A stretch of DNA of 64,000 nucleotides from Acidobacteriota bacterium (GTDB lineage Bacteria; Acidobacteriota; Thermoanaerobaculia; Multivoradales; SZUA-115), in the NCBI GenBank assembly GCA_024277255.1, contig JAJRVQ010000127.1, positions 49,432 through 113,431 on the forward strand, in the 5' to 3' direction. The position numbers were made by a program, and so were the translations under genes. The notes below the pieces were generated by a model that saw nothing but the letters and a program-made list of their open reading frames with translations, ran no database searches and had not been told where the DNA came from. Positions 8,644-17,412 of this stretch are shown here, piece after piece (the stretch's first letter is position 1; each line of letters starts with the position of its first letter).

Positions 8644-9618
8644 CTAGCCGAGGAAACGTCCGTGCTGGCGTCGCTGTCTCTTCATCAGTTGGATCTCTTT
8701 GTCGCCAAAAATCACCACCTGTGGATCGAGATCGAAACTGAGCGTACGGCTTCGCCCACGGTAGGGGATCAGACTGAGGATCAACTTGATCGTCTCACGT
8801 CGAGCCAGGTGTTTACTGTCGGAGCGAATGATGTGCCAAGGGTTCTCCTTGGTGTGGGTCTTTTGCAGCAAGCGGAACTTCTTTTCGGTGAACTCGTCCC
8901 ACAGCTCTTGCGCCTGCAAGTCTACTTCGCTCAACTTCCATTGTCGCAATGGATCGTGGCGTCGCCGTTCGAAACGACGGCTCTGCTCCTCCTTCGACAC
9001 CGAGAAATAGAGCTTGATCAAGTAGGTGGAGCCGTCCGCCAGGATTCGCTCTTCGTAGCCGGGAACGCGGCGCATGAACTCGCGATACTGCCGTGGACTA
9101 CAGAAACCCATCACCGGCTCGACCATGGCGCGGTTGTACCAACTGCGGTCGAAGAGGACGATCTCGCCGGCGTGCGGGAAGTGCTCGATGTAGCGCTTCA
9201 TGTGGAGTTCGGTCTTCTGCTCCTCGGTCGGCTTGCCCAGTGCCACCACGCGGTAGCGTTTCTCGTTCATGTAGCGAGTGACGCGACGGATCGTCCCCCC
9301 CTTGCCGGAGGCGTCGCGGCCGTCGAAGAGAAGAATCACCTTCTTGCCCGAGATTTCGAGGTGCTTCTGAAGCTTGATCAGCTCAGCCTGATAGGGCTTC
9401 AGCTCCTCGCTCGTGAAGTGGCGTTCAAGAGCACTCTGAACGATCCTCTTCGTCTCTTTCTTCTTCAGCTGGCGACGGGCTGAGCGCGCTGCCTCTTTCG
9501 GTTCATCGGGAGGCAGGCTATCGAGAACTCTGGACACCGCCTCGCGGATCTTCCCTCCTGGAGTGGGTAAGGGTCGGGTGTCCGATTCCTGCAAGCTGAG
9601 TTTCTTGAGTACTGTCAC
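8644..9618 (-). CDS. ppk2: Polyphosphate kinase 2 (PPK2), second copy with N-terminal extension
   Basis: A 324-residue paralog of the neighbouring PPK2. An additional ~45 residues at the N-terminus are rich in Lys, Arg and Glu. Walker A is GRDASGKG (100-107), Walker B is FDRSWYNRA (156-164), then a lid with SRRFERRRHDPLRQW. The start is a GTG at 9618. It is the upstream gene of the pair. A TAGAAT box (complement of 9640-9645) sits 21 bases before the start and could be its -10 element. The two enzymes may differ in nucleotide preference; this is not decidable here. Confidence 0.92.
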   Translation of the reverse strand: MTVLKKLSLQESDTRPLPTPGGKIREAVSRVLDSLPPDEPKEAARSARRQLKKKETKRIVQSALERHFTSEELKPYQAELIKLQKHLEISGKKVILLFDGRDASGKGGTIRRVTRYMNEKRYRVVALGKPTEEQKTELHMKRYIEHFPHAGEIVLFDRSWYNRAMVEPVMGFCSPRQYREFMRRVPGYEERILADGSTYLIKLYFSVSKEEQSRRFERRRHDPLRQWKLSEVDLQAQELWDEFTEKKFRLLQKTHTKENPWHIIRSDSKHLARRETIKLILSLIPYRGRSRTLSFDLDPQVVIFGDKEIQLMKRQRRQHGRFLG

Positions 9619-9760
9619 GTTTAGGTCCTGGTGGGCGTGATTCTAGTGGTTGGCCCCGGCCGTGTGGCCACCCGGGCGGATAGGCGGCAAGCCACCTCGG
9701 TAGGTGGCGCCCGGCCGGTGCCGGAAGCGCTGAAAGTGCTCGTGTCAGGGTTTTGTCAGC

Positions 9761-9801
9761 GATCTCGTTTCCTCTTGACCGAACGAGATCCTTGGTAGAA
9801 T
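9761..9801 (+). promoter_or_regulatory. Promoter with inverted repeat ahead of the desaturase gene
   Basis: A -35-like TTGACC (9775-9780) and a TAGAAT -10 (9796-9801) preceded by TG (extended -10) are separated by 15 bases, slightly short. A perfect 9-bp inverted repeat, GATCTCGTT at 9761-9769 and AACGAGATC at 9782-9790, brackets the -35 box. It looks like a repressor operator. The regulator is unknown. Confidence 0.45.
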
Positions 9802-9829
9802 TGCCGGTAAGAAAGTGAGGAGCCACAAA

Positions 9830-10936
9830 TTGGAAATGCCGTCTACAGCCGAAGTTCAAGCGTACTGGAACAAACTACTCAAGCCCTACAAGGGCGCGAT
9901 TGATCGTAAGGCGTGGTTCCAGCTGCTCACCACGACGGCACTGCTCGCCGTCAACTGGTTCCTGATGCTCAAGAGTCTGGAGATATCTTACTGGCTCACC
10001 CTCGTGTTGGCGATTCCGGCGGTGGGCCTGCAACTTCGGCTGTTCATCTTCCTTCACGACTGTAGTCACGGCTGCTTCTTCAAGTCGCGACGACTCAACA
10101 ACGCGGTCGGCTTCATCATCGGAGTGCTGACCCTGACGCCCTTCGCCTACTGGCGCCGAACCCATGCCATCCATCACGGTACGTCCGGAGACCTGGATCA
10201 CCGCGGTTTTGGCGACGTGAGGACGCTGACGGTCAACGAGTATCGGCAGCGATCCCGCAAGGGCAAGCTCGCCTACCGTATCTACCGTCACCCTCTCGTC
10301 TTGCTGGGTTTTGGTCCGTTCTACCAGTTCGTCCTCAAGCAGCGTCTTCCGCTGGACATTCCTCGCACTTGGAAGCGGGAGTGGTCCAGCGTCATGTGGA
10401 CCAATCTCTTCATCGTGGCTTCGCTCCTGCTGGCTTGGTGGTTGGTGGGGCTGGAGCGATTCGCCCTGGTGCAGGTTCCGATCGTCCTGCTCAGTGGCTC
10501 CGCGGGTATCTGGCTGTTCTACATCCAGCATCAGTTCGAGGACACCTACTGGCGCTGGCACGAGGAGTGGGACTTCCACCGCGCCGGCATCGAGGGCAGC
10601 TCGCTCTACGACCTTCCCGGTCTTCTCCACTGGTTCACCGGCAACATCGGCTTCCACCACGTACACCACCTGGCCAGCATGATCCCGAACTACCGGCTGC
10701 AGAGCTGCTTCAATCAGGTGCCCGAGCTGCACAAAGTCACCCGGCTGACCATCAGGGAAAGTCTACGCTGCGCCAGATTGCATCTTTGGGACGAAGCCGG
10801 AGACCACCTGATCAGCTTTCGGCGGTACCGTCAGCTGTACGAGAAGGGCGCCGTCGCAGCTCCTCCACTGGAGGGCAAGGAAGAGATCAGCCTTGCTGCT
10901 CGCAAGCGTCATCTCGCCGGGGTGAAGAACCTGTAA
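9830..10936 (+). CDS. Membrane fatty acid desaturase
   Basis: About 368 residues from a TTG at 9830, which has GAGGAG eight bases upstream; an in-frame GTG at 9815 would overlap that site. The three histidine boxes of membrane di-iron desaturases are present: HDCSH near residue 76, HAIHH near 112 and HHVHH near 276. Four or more hydrophobic segments lie between them. It probably introduces a double bond into membrane acyl chains using O2 and reductant, so membrane fluidity control is the likely role. A promoter with an inverted repeat lies directly upstream, suggesting regulation. Confidence 0.9.
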   Translation: MEMPSTAEVQAYWNKLLKPYKGAIDRKAWFQLLTTTALLAVNWFLMLKSLEISYWLTLVLAIPAVGLQLRLFIFLHDCSHGCFFKSRRLNNAVGFIIGVLTLTPFAYWRRTHAIHHGTSGDLDHRGFGDVRTLTVNEYRQRSRKGKLAYRIYRHPLVLLGFGPFYQFVLKQRLPLDIPRTWKREWSSVMWTNLFIVASLLLAWWLVGLERFALVQVPIVLLSGSAGIWLFYIQHQFEDTYWRWHEEWDFHRAGIEGSSLYDLPGLLHWFTGNIGFHHVHHLASMIPNYRLQSCFNQVPELHKVTRLTIRESLRCARLHLWDEAGDHLISFRRYRQLYEKGAVAAPPLEGKEEISLAARKRHLAGVKNL

Positions 10937-11189
10937 GTTCGGGGCCGCGATTTCGCAGCGGATCGTCGTGGGTAGAGCGTACTTCGACGACCGCGGGATG
11001 GAGCAAGAGGAGCATCCTCTCCTCCACCCTGGCGGAATCGGTCATCGGCAGCTTTCTGCAAGAGGCTCTGACACTGTTGCCCGGAAATCCTCCGGCGGGC
11101 CGTCGCGGTAGTGGGCTACCTTTGGGACCGCGACCGCAGGCGGAAAACGGCAGCAGGACGAATAGGATCCATAGCGCGAGACGCCTCAT
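10887..11189 (-). CDS. Small putative lipoprotein coupled to the DUF5916 gene
   Basis: A predicted 100-residue protein. The ATG at 11189 sits right behind an excellent ribosome site (AGGAGGTAACC) that overlaps the 3' end of the upstream DUF5916 gene. Residues 1-18 form a signal with lipobox FSAC, and the mature part begins GRGPKGSP. The C-terminal half is low in recognisable features, and the last 50 bp overlap the end of the desaturase gene on the other strand. Signal and ribosome site argue it is translated; the family is unknown. Confidence 0.5.
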   Translation of the reverse strand: MRRLALWILFVLLPFSACGRGPKGSPLPRRPAGGFPGNSVRASCRKLPMTDSARVEERMLLLLHPAVVEVRSTHDDPLRNRGPELTGSSPRRDDACEQQG

Positions 11190-11191
11190 GG

Positions 11192-13387
11192 TTACCTCCT
11201 GAATGTCCAGCGCAGCTTGACCGCCACTTGATCGCTGGTCGATCGAAATGTGAAGCTCTTGTCGCTGTTGATGGAATCGCGCCAGCCGTGGAACCAGACG
11301 ACGAAGAAGTCGTTGCCTGGGGTGATGGTCCAACGGTAGCGGGTATTGGCGCCGAGATCGCCGGATTCGGAGTCGTACTGGATGAAGCTCGACAGGATCG
11401 AATCGGGGGTGAAGGCGTAGACCGCCTTGAGTTGCCCCAGGTTGAGCGTGAAGTCACCCTCGGGGAGGTTCCCCGTGTCGTTCTCGGCGCTGAGTTCGAG
11501 CTGGAGGTGGCCCGAGGGCGTCGCATAGGTGACGAAACCTTCGCTCTGAGTCAGTGTGCCGGTGTAGAAATCTCCGAACCAGACCGTGCTTCCAACTCGC
11601 CAGGAGCGGTGGCGGGAGGACTGGGCCTCCACTCGGAAGCGGGTGAAGTGGTAGTCGCCAGGGGGGATCGCCACGCCCTCCGCGATCTCGAACGGCTCGT
11701 CGAGGTGCTCGAACTGCGGCATGACGTTGGCTTCGAGATGCTCGCCGGATTGGGTCCGCGCGTTGAACGGCGCGGTGAAGACCCGCCAGGATTCGGTTCG
11801 GCCGTCGCTATCCTGGATCAAGCTCGGGATGAGTTCGAAGAAAAACTGACGCACCCAACCGAAGGCTCCTTTCTTGGGTCGTGGCCTGTACTCCAAGCTC
11901 GACTCATACCAGCGGGTTCCGGGACGCGGAAGGAAACCCAGTGCCGGATCGAAACCGGCGCCGAACTCTTTCACGATGACCTCCAGGTCCCAGAGATCGT
12001 TGGGATAGTCGACGGTGAAACCCCAGCCGGAGCGTTGCCCGTCGGGAAGATCGCCATGGCTGGCCGCCGCCCAGCCGCCGACGGAGAAGTTCTTGTCCTT
12101 GTTGCGGCCGAAGGTGGAAGTGCGCCACCGGGCGTCAACACCGCCCAGAGAGTTGTCCCGCTCCCCCGCCGGATCGCCGTCGGTGGCGATGGCGCCCAAG
12201 GTCAGGTGCTCGTTGAAATCATAGGTGACCCGCCCGGTGAAGAGGTTGGTGCGTTGAGTCACCGCTGTTTGATCCGCCGCCACGGCGAGCGCGGCGATCG
12301 TCCACTTCCCCGCCCGACCCAGCAACTTGGCACCGCCGAGAAGCGGCACTTTCGCACCCGCCGAGAGGCCCATTCTGCGGGAGAAGAAAGGGATGAAATC
12401 GCGACCGAGGCCGGATCCGAATTCGAAGATGTCCGAGCCTTCCAGGAAGAAAGTCCGCTTCTCCGGGAAGAAGAGCGGAAAACGGGTGAGGTTGACCTGG
12501 CGGGTGTCGATCTCGGTTTCGGCGAAGTCCGGATTGATGGTGAGGAAGCCGGTGAGGTCGCCGGTGAAGTTCCAGGTCAGATCGCCACCCGCCTCCCCCG
12601 TGACGGTGCGCCCGCCGGCTGCGAAGTCTCGCTCAGAGCGGATGAGGCCGTAGGGAGAGAGCGAAAGGCCGAGCCCCTGGCGCAGCGCACCGACACCGGC
12701 CAACCTTCCAGCGCGCTGCAGATCGGTGAACTCCGCATCGAGAGTCGTGCCGCTCCAGCGCAGCGTCGTCAGCTCTCTTGCCACGTAACGCTGGACGTTG
12801 AAGCCCCAGTGGTCCTGCCCCCAGCGGAATCGGAGGGTCTGGGCCGGGATGCGGATCTCGGCGCTCCAGCCGTCAGCCGTGCGGTGGGTCGCGGCGTCCC
12901 AGATTCCATCCCAGTCGGTGGACATCTCTTCCGGCCCGGAGATGAGCCCGTCGAGCCGTGCCGCCGCCGCGTTGATCTCAAAGTAGTAGCCGCGCCGCCC
13001 GTCCGCGACCGGATCGAAAACGATGGCCACCGTATCGTCGCCACGCATATTGCCGTCCCGCTGCATGGTGTGGATGGCGGTTCGAGAGGGATCGGGATCG
13101 TGACAGACGACGCCGATGTAGATCGTCTTTGCGTCCACCAACATCCGCACCTCGGTGTCGAAAGAGGTGGGCTCTCCCGGGTGAGGGTCCTGCTGGGTGA
13201 GGTCCGGAATCACCCCGGCCTGCTGCCAGGCGGGCTCGTCGAGCACTCCGTCGAGACGGATCTGCCCGGTGAATTGCTCCGCCCGCGTGGCCGGCGGACC
13301 GGCCGCCAGCGCGGCCGGTGCCAGCGAGGTCAATCCCAAGACCAGCCAGAGCCCTCGCTGCCTCCACTGTCTCGTGCAGCAACGCAC
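11192..13387 (-). CDS. DUF5916 protein: CBM9-like N-terminal domain plus outer-membrane-like barrel
   Basis: A 731-residue secreted protein with a signal peptide (about residues 1-29). The CBM9-like domain begins at IRLDGVLDEPAWQQA and includes FDPVADGRRGYYFEIN. A large C-terminal region rich in alternating aromatic and polar residues follows, ending in Phe-Arg-Arg. The block NPDFAETEID, then FPLFFPEKRTFFLEGSDIFE, is the hallmark of DUF5916. Family members are thought to sit at the outer membrane and some are linked to carbohydrate use; none of that is shown here. It lies 11 bases after the DUF1080-like gene and probably forms an operon with it and the small lipoprotein. A paralog is at 36619-38928. 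Confidence 0.85.
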   Translation of the reverse strand: MRCCTRQWRQRGLWLVLGLTSLAPAALAAGPPATRAEQFTGQIRLDGVLDEPAWQQAGVIPDLTQQDPHPGEPTSFDTEVRMLVDAKTIYIGVVCHDPDPSRTAIHTMQRDGNMRGDDTVAIVFDPVADGRRGYYFEINAAAARLDGLISGPEEMSTDWDGIWDAATHRTADGWSAEIRIPAQTLRFRWGQDHWGFNVQRYVARELTTLRWSGTTLDAEFTDLQRAGRLAGVGALRQGLGLSLSPYGLIRSERDFAAGGRTVTGEAGGDLTWNFTGDLTGFLTINPDFAETEIDTRQVNLTRFPLFFPEKRTFFLEGSDIFEFGSGLGRDFIPFFSRRMGLSAGAKVPLLGGAKLLGRAGKWTIAALAVAADQTAVTQRTNLFTGRVTYDFNEHLTLGAIATDGDPAGERDNSLGGVDARWRTSTFGRNKDKNFSVGGWAAASHGDLPDGQRSGWGFTVDYPNDLWDLEVIVKEFGAGFDPALGFLPRPGTRWYESSLEYRPRPKKGAFGWVRQFFFELIPSLIQDSDGRTESWRVFTAPFNARTQSGEHLEANVMPQFEHLDEPFEIAEGVAIPPGDYHFTRFRVEAQSSRHRSWRVGSTVWFGDFYTGTLTQSEGFVTYATPSGHLQLELSAENDTGNLPEGDFTLNLGQLKAVYAFTPDSILSSFIQYDSESGDLGANTRYRWTITPGNDFFVVWFHGWRDSINSDKSFTFRSTSDQVAVKLRWTFRR

Positions 13388-13398
13388 CGCTGTCGACC

Positions 13399-13965
13399 TT
13401 ATTCGCCGTTCGGACGCACGGTGAAGTCGTCAAAGGCGGTGGCCGCGTCGGCCTTGGTCCACAGCCCGACCCCTCCCTGACCGGTGAAGGTGGTATCGCG
13501 GGCGTCGAGAAGCTTCTTCCCGTCGAGCCATCCCTCGATGTGATCGCCCTGCTGGACAATCTTGATGGTGAACCACGCACCTCGTGGGATTTCGATGCGG
13601 GCGGCACTGTCGAGCATCTTCCGCGCGCCGTCCTTCACCAGGTAGAGGCGGCAGTTGTGTTCCAGAGAATTGTAGCGGGAGATGTAGCAGTTGTTGCGGT
13701 CCCGGACCCTCCAGATGGGGCCGCCGCCCTCGTCCTCGTGCCCCGTGTCCGCCCGCAGTCGGACCTCGATTTCGCCATCTAGGAAGGGCACCGAGTTCGT
13801 CCAGCACAGGTTGTAGGTGCCTCCGAAAGTGTCAGCGCCGGGCTGTACTGCCTCGAAGCTCACCTCCGTCACCGTGGCCTCTGCCGGCCCTCCACCGTAC
13901 GCAAACCCCGTCATCGTCACCGCCGCCGCGAATCCCACTGCGAGTACCGCCGCCGCTCGTCTCAT
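13399..13965 (-). CDS. Secreted LamG/DUF1080-like domain protein
   Basis: A 188-residue protein with a signal peptide (about 1-23) and one jelly-roll-like domain. The pattern IPRGAWFTIKIVQQGDHIEGWLDGKKLLDARD, then GQGGVGLWTKADAATAFDDF at the end, matches the 3-keto-disaccharide hydrolase/DUF1080 and LamG folds. These bind or act on glycans. No catalytic residues can be assigned. It precedes the DUF5916 gene by 11 bases, so the two probably act together at the cell surface. Confidence 0.65.
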   Translation of the reverse strand: MRRAAAVLAVGFAAAVTMTGFAYGGGPAEATVTEVSFEAVQPGADTFGGTYNLCWTNSVPFLDGEIEVRLRADTGHEDEGGGPIWRVRDRNNCYISRYNSLEHNCRLYLVKDGARKMLDSAARIEIPRGAWFTIKIVQQGDHIEGWLDGKKLLDARDTTFTGQGGVGLWTKADAATAFDDFTVRPNGE

Positions 13966-14236
13966 CGCGAGCCTCCCTTCCCGGGGTCAATATACTCTCT
14001 TGGTTCGCCGGAGTCAGCCGTCGCGCGGGCGCTGGCCGCTCAATGACAACGAGGTGAGCTGCGACAGAGGTACCGCCTCCGCGCGAGCAGAGTTACGTCC
14101 ACCGGCAGGTTGGGCCGGTCCGGCGAGAAATGGAGCTGGCGGGTCAGTCAGACTGGGTTGGCCGCGTAGCGCACTTCGAGTTAGGGGTTGAGCTGGTGGG
14201 CCGCCTCGAAGGCCGTTTCGCAATGGCGATTGGGCA

Positions 14237-14761
14237 CTATATTGCTCCCGCCCAATCGAACCGGATGGTCAGTTCCTTGAGCATGAAGAAGGTATCTTTG
14301 TAGGTGACGTCGAAGTGAGTACAGACGTCCGGAAGCAGGACGCGGTTTCTGGATTCAGGCCGTGGCTGTTCGTTGGTCACGACCACCGCACCGCTGGCCG
14401 TCGCGTATGCGGCGAGCCAGCCGTCCGCTTCCGTCGCGAACTTTGCCTTGGCGCGGTCGAAGTACCGTGGATGGCGCTGGACCCACAGCATGATCTCTTC
14501 ATAGGCGGAAATCACCTCTGCGCTGCTCGTTTCAAGGAAGAAGTCGGCGGGCAGGTCGTTGGACACCCACTGCACCAAATCCTCAGTCTTTCTCCCGGCG
14601 AGCAGTTCGTTACGGATCTTGTCGATACTGCAGATGTTCCCGGCTCTACAATGGTGGATTAGGCTGGCCCAGAAACCAGGACAGATCTCGAACGCGTAAT
14701 ACCGATTCTTGGCTGAAATGAAGACGTCCGCGTCGATGAGATAGATCTCAGTCTCACTCAT
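14237..14761 (-). CDS. DUF4411 PIN-like protein (putative toxin)
   Basis: A 174-residue protein. The N-terminus LIDADVFISAKNRYY gives two aspartates (residues 10 and 12) like the metal site of PIN nucleases. Further acidic positions occur in EADGWLAAYA and VTNEQP. This matches DUF4411, a PIN-like family usually found beside XRE-ImmA/IrrE proteins. By family analogy it may be an RNase toxin; activity is not shown. Its ATG overlaps the stop of the IrrE-type gene by 4 bp, so the two are translationally linked. Confidence 0.75.
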   Translation of the reverse strand: MSETEIYLIDADVFISAKNRYYAFEICPGFWASLIHHCRAGNICSIDKIRNELLAGRKTEDLVQWVSNDLPADFFLETSSAEVISAYEEIMLWVQRHPRYFDRAKAKFATEADGWLAAYATASGAVVVTNEQPRPESRNRVLLPDVCTHFDVTYKDTFFMLKELTIRFDWAGAI

Positions 14762-15912
14762 GGCAGGTCGAATCCCAACCGATAGGCATACTCTTGGAAA
14801 GCGCCGCCGCGCAACCCGGTCAGGTCATAAGCCTCTCTGAAACTAACCCGACCTTCCTTCGCTGCGCGGATGACCTGCCTGGCGAACGACACACCCACGC
14901 GCACGTTCTGGGTCTTGTAGAAATCGCCACCAGAGGTGGCCGCGCGTTGCCTGCGTTCTTCTTGGGTATACGCGTGGTAGAAGGTGAAAAAGGTCTCTCG
15001 GTCCACCAGGCGCAGATCCATCGCTCGGCGACCGGCGACGATGGGGCTAACCTTGAAGTGTCTGGCCAGTCTCTCGAATGGTTGCGGCTCGTTCTTCACT
15101 GCGGGCCACCGGGCTCTCATCTCCCGCGCCGGAACTAGAAACTCCGCTGCGGCCCGATCACAGAACCTCTCTACTTTCGAGCCGCCGGGGAAGATGCCTT
15201 CGAAGCCGGAAACCCCTTCGCCATCGGAACCCAGCCAGATGTGCGCCAGCTCGTGAGCCAGGGTGAACATCTGCGCCGATTTTGCGTCGGCGCCGTTGAC
15301 GAAGATGAGCGGAGCATGGCCATCACAGAGGGCGAATCCGCGAAACTCTTCCACGTCCAACTTGCGGTGGGTGTTGTTGCCAACGACGCCGTTGACTACA
15401 GCCAAAATGCCCAGTTGTTCGATAGCTTGGCGCAGTCTACCTACGGCTTCTTTCCAGGTGGGCACCTCGGCGAACCATCCGTCCCCGCCGCCCACGATGC
15501 GCCGCATCTCACGGCCTATAGCCTCCGCATCATCCGTCAGCCGTGCACCGCCGGCAAGGTCCAGCGGCTCCGCCTCGCATTCGAGCCGTTCCTCGCGTAG
15601 CCACGCCTGGCGCCGCTGCATCGTATAGATCGTGTCCAACAGATCGGCGCTGGGGCGCGTGATCCGCCCTGCAGCGAGGGTGCGAAAGTCCTGAATCGGG
15701 ATCGGCTCCTCGGGTGGTTCATCGAGGAAGAAGTAGCCCACCGGGGTGTAGGTCGCCTTGGCGAAGGTCTCGAGCTGCTTGAATGTGGGCGACAGCTCTC
15801 CCGACAGCCAGTCGGTAAGCTTCGGCAACTTCTTGCGGAGTTCCTCCGGCCTCTTGGCACTCCGTTCCAGCGCCCAGCTCAGAATCGCGGGTTGGACGGA
15901 CACGCGGATCAT
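14758..15912 (-). CDS. XRE-type HTH plus ImmA/IrrE metallopeptidase (putative antitoxin/regulator)
   Basis: A 384-residue protein. The N-terminal ~60 residues resemble a degenerate XRE helix-turn-helix (LSWALERSAKRPEELRKKL ... LSPTFKQLETFAKAT). The ImmA/IrrE zinc peptidase domain has HELAH at residues 220-224, followed by FCDRAAAEFLVP, the family's third-ligand helix. Such proteins cleave repressors or act as antitoxins. The downstream DUF4411 gene, overlapping by 4 bp, makes a toxin-antitoxin-like module. No promoter was identified in the 380 bp upstream. Confidence 0.8.
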   Translation of the reverse strand: MIRVSVQPAILSWALERSAKRPEELRKKLPKLTDWLSGELSPTFKQLETFAKATYTPVGYFFLDEPPEEPIPIQDFRTLAAGRITRPSADLLDTIYTMQRRQAWLREERLECEAEPLDLAGGARLTDDAEAIGREMRRIVGGGDGWFAEVPTWKEAVGRLRQAIEQLGILAVVNGVVGNNTHRKLDVEEFRGFALCDGHAPLIFVNGADAKSAQMFTLAHELAHIWLGSDGEGVSGFEGIFPGGSKVERFCDRAAAEFLVPAREMRARWPAVKNEPQPFERLARHFKVSPIVAGRRAMDLRLVDRETFFTFYHAYTQEERRQRAATSGGDFYKTQNVRVGVSFARQVIRAAKEGRVSFREAYDLTGLRGGAFQEYAYRLGFDLP

Positions 15913-16292
15913 GGCGCTATTCTCTCAGGCCAGCGTCGGAGCCACCAAGTAGAAATTCGAAGGTGAAGGTCGGCAATGCCGATCGCGTGCAGGTTCACAA
16001 GCATGAGGCGGTCGCCCCTCATGCCGCCTTTCCGATGTCGAGCTGGTCGGTGACGCCCGCGGCGATGAGGGCGGAACGCGTTCTTTGGGACGGGCGACCG
16101 TGGGGTTGGTAGCGGATTTTAGAGCGTCTGAGATTGGAGAAGTAGCTGTGATTTTTCATCGCTGAGCTGGTGGCCCAAACGCACCCAAGTTCGACTGCTC
16201 GGTTGACGCTGTCACTGTACCGTAGTGCAGCGTTGCTTCAGAGGAGATTGACCCACTAGGCAGGTGGGTGCGAGCCGGAAGGCAGACAGATC
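15913..16292. other. Intergenic stretch upstream of the IrrE-type gene
   Basis: 380 bases between two leftward genes. Apart from a possible 46-codon reading frame on the minus strand (16019-16159, listed separately), I see no tRNA, clear promoter, terminator or insertion-sequence end. It may hold decayed coding sequence. Confidence 0.5.
16019..16159 (-). CDS. Possible 46-residue basic protein or gene remnant
   Basis: An ATG at 16159 opens 46 codons ending TGA at 16021-16019. The composition looks protein-like, with basic residues (LRRSKIRYQPHGRPSQRTR) followed by SALIAAGVTDQLDIGKAA. No ribosome site is visible. The frame stays open some 19 codons upstream without a start, so it could equally be the tail of a decayed gene. 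I do not recognise a family. Confidence 0.25.
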   Translation of the reverse strand: MKNHSYFSNLRRSKIRYQPHGRPSQRTRSALIAAGVTDQLDIGKAA

Positions 16293-17411
16293 TCACCCCG
16301 GCACCTCGTCAGGTTCAGCCAGCCGGTAGCTGGTGCTGCGACCTCCCGCGGAGTTCTTTACCAGGATGCCGCGTTTCAGCAGGTCGTGGATATCGCGTAG
16401 CGCGGTGTCGGTGGAACAGCTGGCGAGTTTGCCGTACTTCGATGTGGTGAGATGGCCCTTGAAGTCGTCGAACATCCGATGGATGACCCTTTGCTGACGC
16501 TCGCTCACCGGCCTCGGTTGAATACGCTGCCAGAACCTCGCCTTGCGCAGCACTGAGCCCAGCCTCTCGTCTGCGCTCCGGATGGCTCGGTCGAGGCAGC
16601 CGAGGAACCAGGCGATCCATGCCGTGATGTCGAGGCTCCCTCTCTGTGCCGACTCAAGCTGGAAATAGTACTCCCTGCGCTCGGCTTCGATAGCGGCAGA
16701 CATGCTGTAGAAACGGTCTTGCGTCTCGTCCGCCTGCGACAGCGCCATGTCGGCGATAGCGCGAGCGATGCGGCCGTTGCCGTCTTCAAAGGGGTGAATC
16801 GTCACGAACCAGAGGTGGGCGACCGCGGCCTTGAGCACCGGATCGATTTCCGGCGGTCCGGCGAACCACGCGAAGAAATGTTCCATTTCGTCTTCGAGTC
16901 GCTCGGCCTTCGGCGCCTGGAAGTGCACCTTCTCCCTCCCGATCTGCCCGGATACGACCTGCATTGGACCGGCCTGTCCGGTGCGCCATGCACCGACCGT
17001 GATGCGATGCATGCCGCTTCTCCCCGTCGGGAAAAGTGCCGCATGCCAGGCGAACAACCGGTCCGCGGAGAGCGGTCGGTCAAAATTGCGCGTCGCATCG
17101 AGCATCATCTCGACGACACCTTCAACTTTTCGCCCCGGCTTGGGGAGACCCGCGACATCGAGCCCCAGTTGGCGCGCAATCGAAGAGCGGACCTCGCCGG
17201 GGTCAAGGTTCTCCCCTTCGATGGCCGAGGAGTTGACAACCTCGTCGGTGAGCGCAACCAGGTTCGCCTCGGTTCGAAACTCAAACCCGAGAGCCGCCAT
17301 CTTGCCAAGGTGTTTGCCCTGCCTGTGACGCACAGCGGCCAAGGGACCAGCAAGGGCCTCGCTATCCCAGGAAAACTCCGGCCACCGACTCCGCTCGTGG
17401 ATGTAGGTCAT
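16293..17411 (-). CDS. Fic family protein (DUF4172 N-terminus, winged-helix C-terminus)
   Basis: A 372-residue Fic protein. The N-terminal DUF4172-like region begins YIHERSRWPEFSWD. The inhibitory helix motif SSAIEGE is at residues 61-67, as in class II Fic enzymes, and the catalytic motif HPFEDGNGRIAR is at 206-217 with all key residues. The C-terminal ~75 residues (QQRVIHRMFDDF ... GRSTSYRLAE) look like a winged helix for DNA binding. It would transfer AMP (or another nucleotide group) to a protein target and be self-restrained by the inhibitory Glu. Four copies of a short palindromic half-site lie just upstream, suggesting self-regulation through the winged helix. Confidence 0.9.
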   Translation of the reverse strand: MTYIHERSRWPEFSWDSEALAGPLAAVRHRQGKHLGKMAALGFEFRTEANLVALTDEVVNSSAIEGENLDPGEVRSSIARQLGLDVAGLPKPGRKVEGVVEMMLDATRNFDRPLSADRLFAWHAALFPTGRSGMHRITVGAWRTGQAGPMQVVSGQIGREKVHFQAPKAERLEDEMEHFFAWFAGPPEIDPVLKAAVAHLWFVTIHPFEDGNGRIARAIADMALSQADETQDRFYSMSAAIEAERREYYFQLESAQRGSLDITAWIAWFLGCLDRAIRSADERLGSVLRKARFWQRIQPRPVSERQQRVIHRMFDDFKGHLTTSKYGKLASCSTDTALRDIHDLLKRGILVKNSAGGRSTSYRLAEPDEVPG

Positions 17412-17412
17412 T

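Noticed and set aside
11111..13480. A 789-codon plus-strand frame opposite the DUF5916 gene
   Set aside because: The minus-strand product has a signal peptide and the DUF5916 hallmark. The plus-strand reading has only generic charged composition and no ribosome site.
14014..14223. Possible coding remnant between the DUF1080-like and DUF4411 genes
   Set aside because: A short stretch reads like protein in one frame but is interrupted by stops, and no family could be recognised.
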